6,279 nucleotides of DNA from Thermomicrobiaceae bacterium (GTDB lineage Bacteria; Chloroflexota; Chloroflexia; Thermomicrobiales; Thermomicrobiaceae), in assembly GCA_007124395.1 (NCBI GenBank), contig SLFF01000141.1, forward strand, positions 1-6,279, read 5' to 3'. Within the stretch, counting starts at the first letter, position 1; each line of letters starts with the position of its first letter. A program made the translations under genes and the position numbers. The notes beneath the pieces were generated by a model. The model worked only from the letters and a program-made list of their open reading frames with translations. It had not been told where the DNA came from and ran no database searches. Positions 4,811 to 6,279 of this stretch are shown one piece after another.

Positions 4811-5584
4811 TCAGGATGCGCGCTGGTACACCCGGAACGCCAGCGTAGCGAAGTAACTGCAGACCAGCACGAACGCCAGCAGCAACCCGGAATACTGCAG
4901 CACCAGCATCCAGTCCTCACCGAGCATCGCCGAGCGGGATCCGAGAATCGCCCAGTTGACCGGGTTGAACTCGGAGACGCTGCGGATCCAGCCGGGCATC
5001 AGATCAGCGGCGATAAACGCGGTGGACAGGAACACCAGCGGCAGACCGAAGAAGTTGACCACGGCAATCAGCGTCTCTTCCCGCCGGGCCAGCAGGGCTA
5101 TGCCGTTGGATATTGCCGAGAACGATGCCCCCAGCAACAGCGCCAGAATGATGATCGCCACAACGCCCGTCACCCCGCCATCGATCCGTGCGCCGAGCGC
5201 CAGCCCCATCAGCAGAATGATCATGCTCTGCACCAGCACCGTAAACGAGGCGTGCATCACCCGGGCGGAGATAATCGCACCCCGATGAACGGTGGTGGAG
5301 AGCAGACGGTCCATGATGCCTTCATCGAGATCCCGGATCATCGACATCCCGGACCAGGCAGACCCGAACATCGCGGTCATGATCACCACACCCGGCGTCA
5401 GATGCTGGATGTAGGTGACTTCGCCGAAGCCGGGCAGCTCCACGATCCGGCGAAATAGCTGACCGTAGAGAAACAGCCAGATCACCGGCTGTACCAGCGT
5501 CACGGCGATCCAGATCGGCAATCGCAGGGTGTTTCGCATATAGCGCAGGTAGAGATGCCAGGTGTCGGCAGCGAACGTCCTCAT
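4811..5584 (-). CDS. ABC-2 type exporter permease, DrrB-like
   Basis: The 257-residue permease has about six membrane helices (roughly 24-45, 62-82, 110-132, 139-158, 172-193, 230-250). It has hallmark ABC-2/DrrB features: an N-terminal amphipathic segment with YLRYMRNTLRLP, the cytoplasmic coupling stretch DLDEGIMDRLLSTTVHRG (85-102), FLSTAF (185-190) and FNPVN (206-210) near the ABC-2 signature region. With the ATPase it should export a lipophilic compound such as a drug, a pigment or a lipid-linked molecule; the substrate is unknown. Its ATG overlaps the ATPase stop by four bases (ATGA), so the two are co-translated. The gene ends convergent to the padR unit. Confidence 0.92.
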   Translation of the reverse strand: MRTFAADTWHLYLRYMRNTLRLPIWIAVTLVQPVIWLFLYGQLFRRIVELPGFGEVTYIQHLTPGVVIMTAMFGSAWSGMSMIRDLDEGIMDRLLSTTVHRGAIISARVMHASFTVLVQSMIILLMGLALGARIDGGVTGVVAIIILALLLGASFSAISNGIALLARREETLIAVVNFFGLPLVFLSTAFIAADLMPGWIRSVSEFNPVNWAILGSRSAMLGEDWMLVLQYSGLLLAFVLVCSYFATLAFRVYQRAS

Positions 5585-6279
5585 CGAATCCCGGCCTCTT
5601 CCGTTTGCCCCTCATCGCCAGCCGCACTGAAGTGATGCCCGGTGTGATGCAGGTAGACGTCGTCGAGCGTCGGCCGGCTCATCGTCACTTCATGCACGGT
5701 GATTCCGGCACGTTCCAGCCGGCTGACCAGCACCGGGATGGCCGCGGCGCCATTTTCCACCCGGACAAGGATGCCCGATCCATTCGGGACGATCTCGAGG
5801 ATATTGTCCAGCCCGGACAGCACGTCGCTGGCCTGTGACGATTCGCCGTTGAGATCGAGGGTGATGCTATCACCCCGGATCTCTGCCTTGAGTGCTTTCG
5901 GAGTGCCTTCAGTGACCACGGTTCCGTGATCCACGATCGCCAGACGATCGCAGAGCACATCAGCTTCTTCCAGATAGTGGGTCGTCAGCAGGACCGCCAT
6001 GTTGCGCTCGTTGCGAATCCGCTCCAGATCTTTCCAGAGAATCGCCCGGCTCTCCGGATCGAGCCCGGTGGTTGGTTCATCGAGGAAGAGTACCTCTGGT
6101 TCGTTGATGAGTCCCATGGCGATATCGAGACGCCGCCGCATACCACCGGAGTAGGTTTCCACCATCTTGTCGGCAGCATCGGTCAGGCCGACCCACTCCA
6201 GCAAACGCGGAACCCGCTCGGTCAGCGCGTCCGCTGAGACCCGCATCAACTGGCCCTGCAGCACCAGGTTCTCCCGGCC
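5581..6279 (-). CDS. ABC exporter ATPase, DrrA-like, N-terminus missing at window edge
   Basis: The frame is open to the window end; the visible protein begins GRENLVLQGQL, the segment that follows the Q-loop in DrrA-type ATPases, so the GTG at 6264 is not the true start. Walker A and the Q-loop lie outside. In visible residues: signature YSGGM (43-47), Walker B VLFLDEP with catalytic Glu at about 68, D-loop GLDP (72-75) and H-loop TTHY (His at about 101). A C-terminal DUF4162-like domain (about 137-222) ends in the typical RPTLDDVYLHHTG. All visible catalytic motifs are intact. It powers the downstream permease, with which it overlaps by four bases. About a quarter to a third of the protein is missing. 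Confidence 0.94.
   Translation of the reverse strand, partial: GRENLVLQGQLMRVSADALTERVPRLLEWVGLTDAADKMVETYSGGMRRRLDIAMGLINEPEVLFLDEPTTGLDPESRAILWKDLERIRNERNMAVLLTTHYLEEADVLCDRLAIVDHGTVVTEGTPKALKAEIRGDSITLDLNGESSQASDVLSGLDNILEIVPNGSGILVRVENGAAAIPVLVSRLERAGITVHEVTMSRPTLDDVYLHHTGHHFSAAGDEGQTEEAGIR

Noticed and set aside
1..6279. CRISPR array, tRNA, rRNA, insertion sequence or attachment site
   Set aside because: No regularly spaced direct repeats, no cloverleaf or rRNA signature, no transposase and no terminal inverted repeats were seen.

Overview
The window is about 6.3 kb of moderately GC-rich bacterial DNA with strong AGGAG-type ribosome binding sites and closely packed genes. The gene set (a COG1306/DUF4015-type putative glycoside hydrolase, an ECF sigma factor with a zinc-finger anti-sigma factor, a PadR regulator, a DrrAB-type ABC exporter and a four-helix 'GHAHAG' membrane protein) suggests a Gram-positive-like environmental lineage. 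Chloroflexota (Thermomicrobia-like) or Actinomycetota are the best guesses. This is inferred from gene style only, and no rRNA or tRNA is present to settle it.

Left part (1-1660): a plus-strand secreted-type protein, cut by the window start, has carboxypeptidase-regulatory-like beta domains followed by a DUF4015 barrel and ends in an acidic tail. It is closed by a textbook intrinsic terminator. Facing it on the minus strand is a small 67-residue His-rich, Arg-rich protein with a very good ribosome binding site.

Centre-left (1660-3535): an AT-richer intergenic region holds a hairpin and a nested inverted repeat. It is followed by an ECF sigma factor, translationally coupled through an ATGA overlap to a single-pass anti-sigma factor with a zinc-binding H-x3-C-x2-C motif and an external domain. 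A 69-residue small protein of unknown function follows.

Centre-right (3540-4791): a minus-strand four-helix membrane protein and a plus-strand PadR regulator diverge from a short intergenic region. That region carries two copies of ATGT-N8-ACAT, the spacing known for PadR operators. It also carries a strong sigma-70-type promoter (TTGACT-N17-TATACT) pointing at the membrane protein, with operator 1 lying on its predicted transcription start. Just after padR is a 37-residue single-pass membrane peptide with its own good ribosome binding site.

Right end (4811-6279): a minus-strand DrrAB-type ABC exporter runs convergent to the padR unit. The permease is complete. The ATPase is cut by the window end, so its Walker A is outside, but the signature motif, Walker B and H-loop are present. 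A reasonable reading is a PadR-controlled membrane and export module beside an ECF envelope-sensing module; the link between PadR and the exporter is inference.
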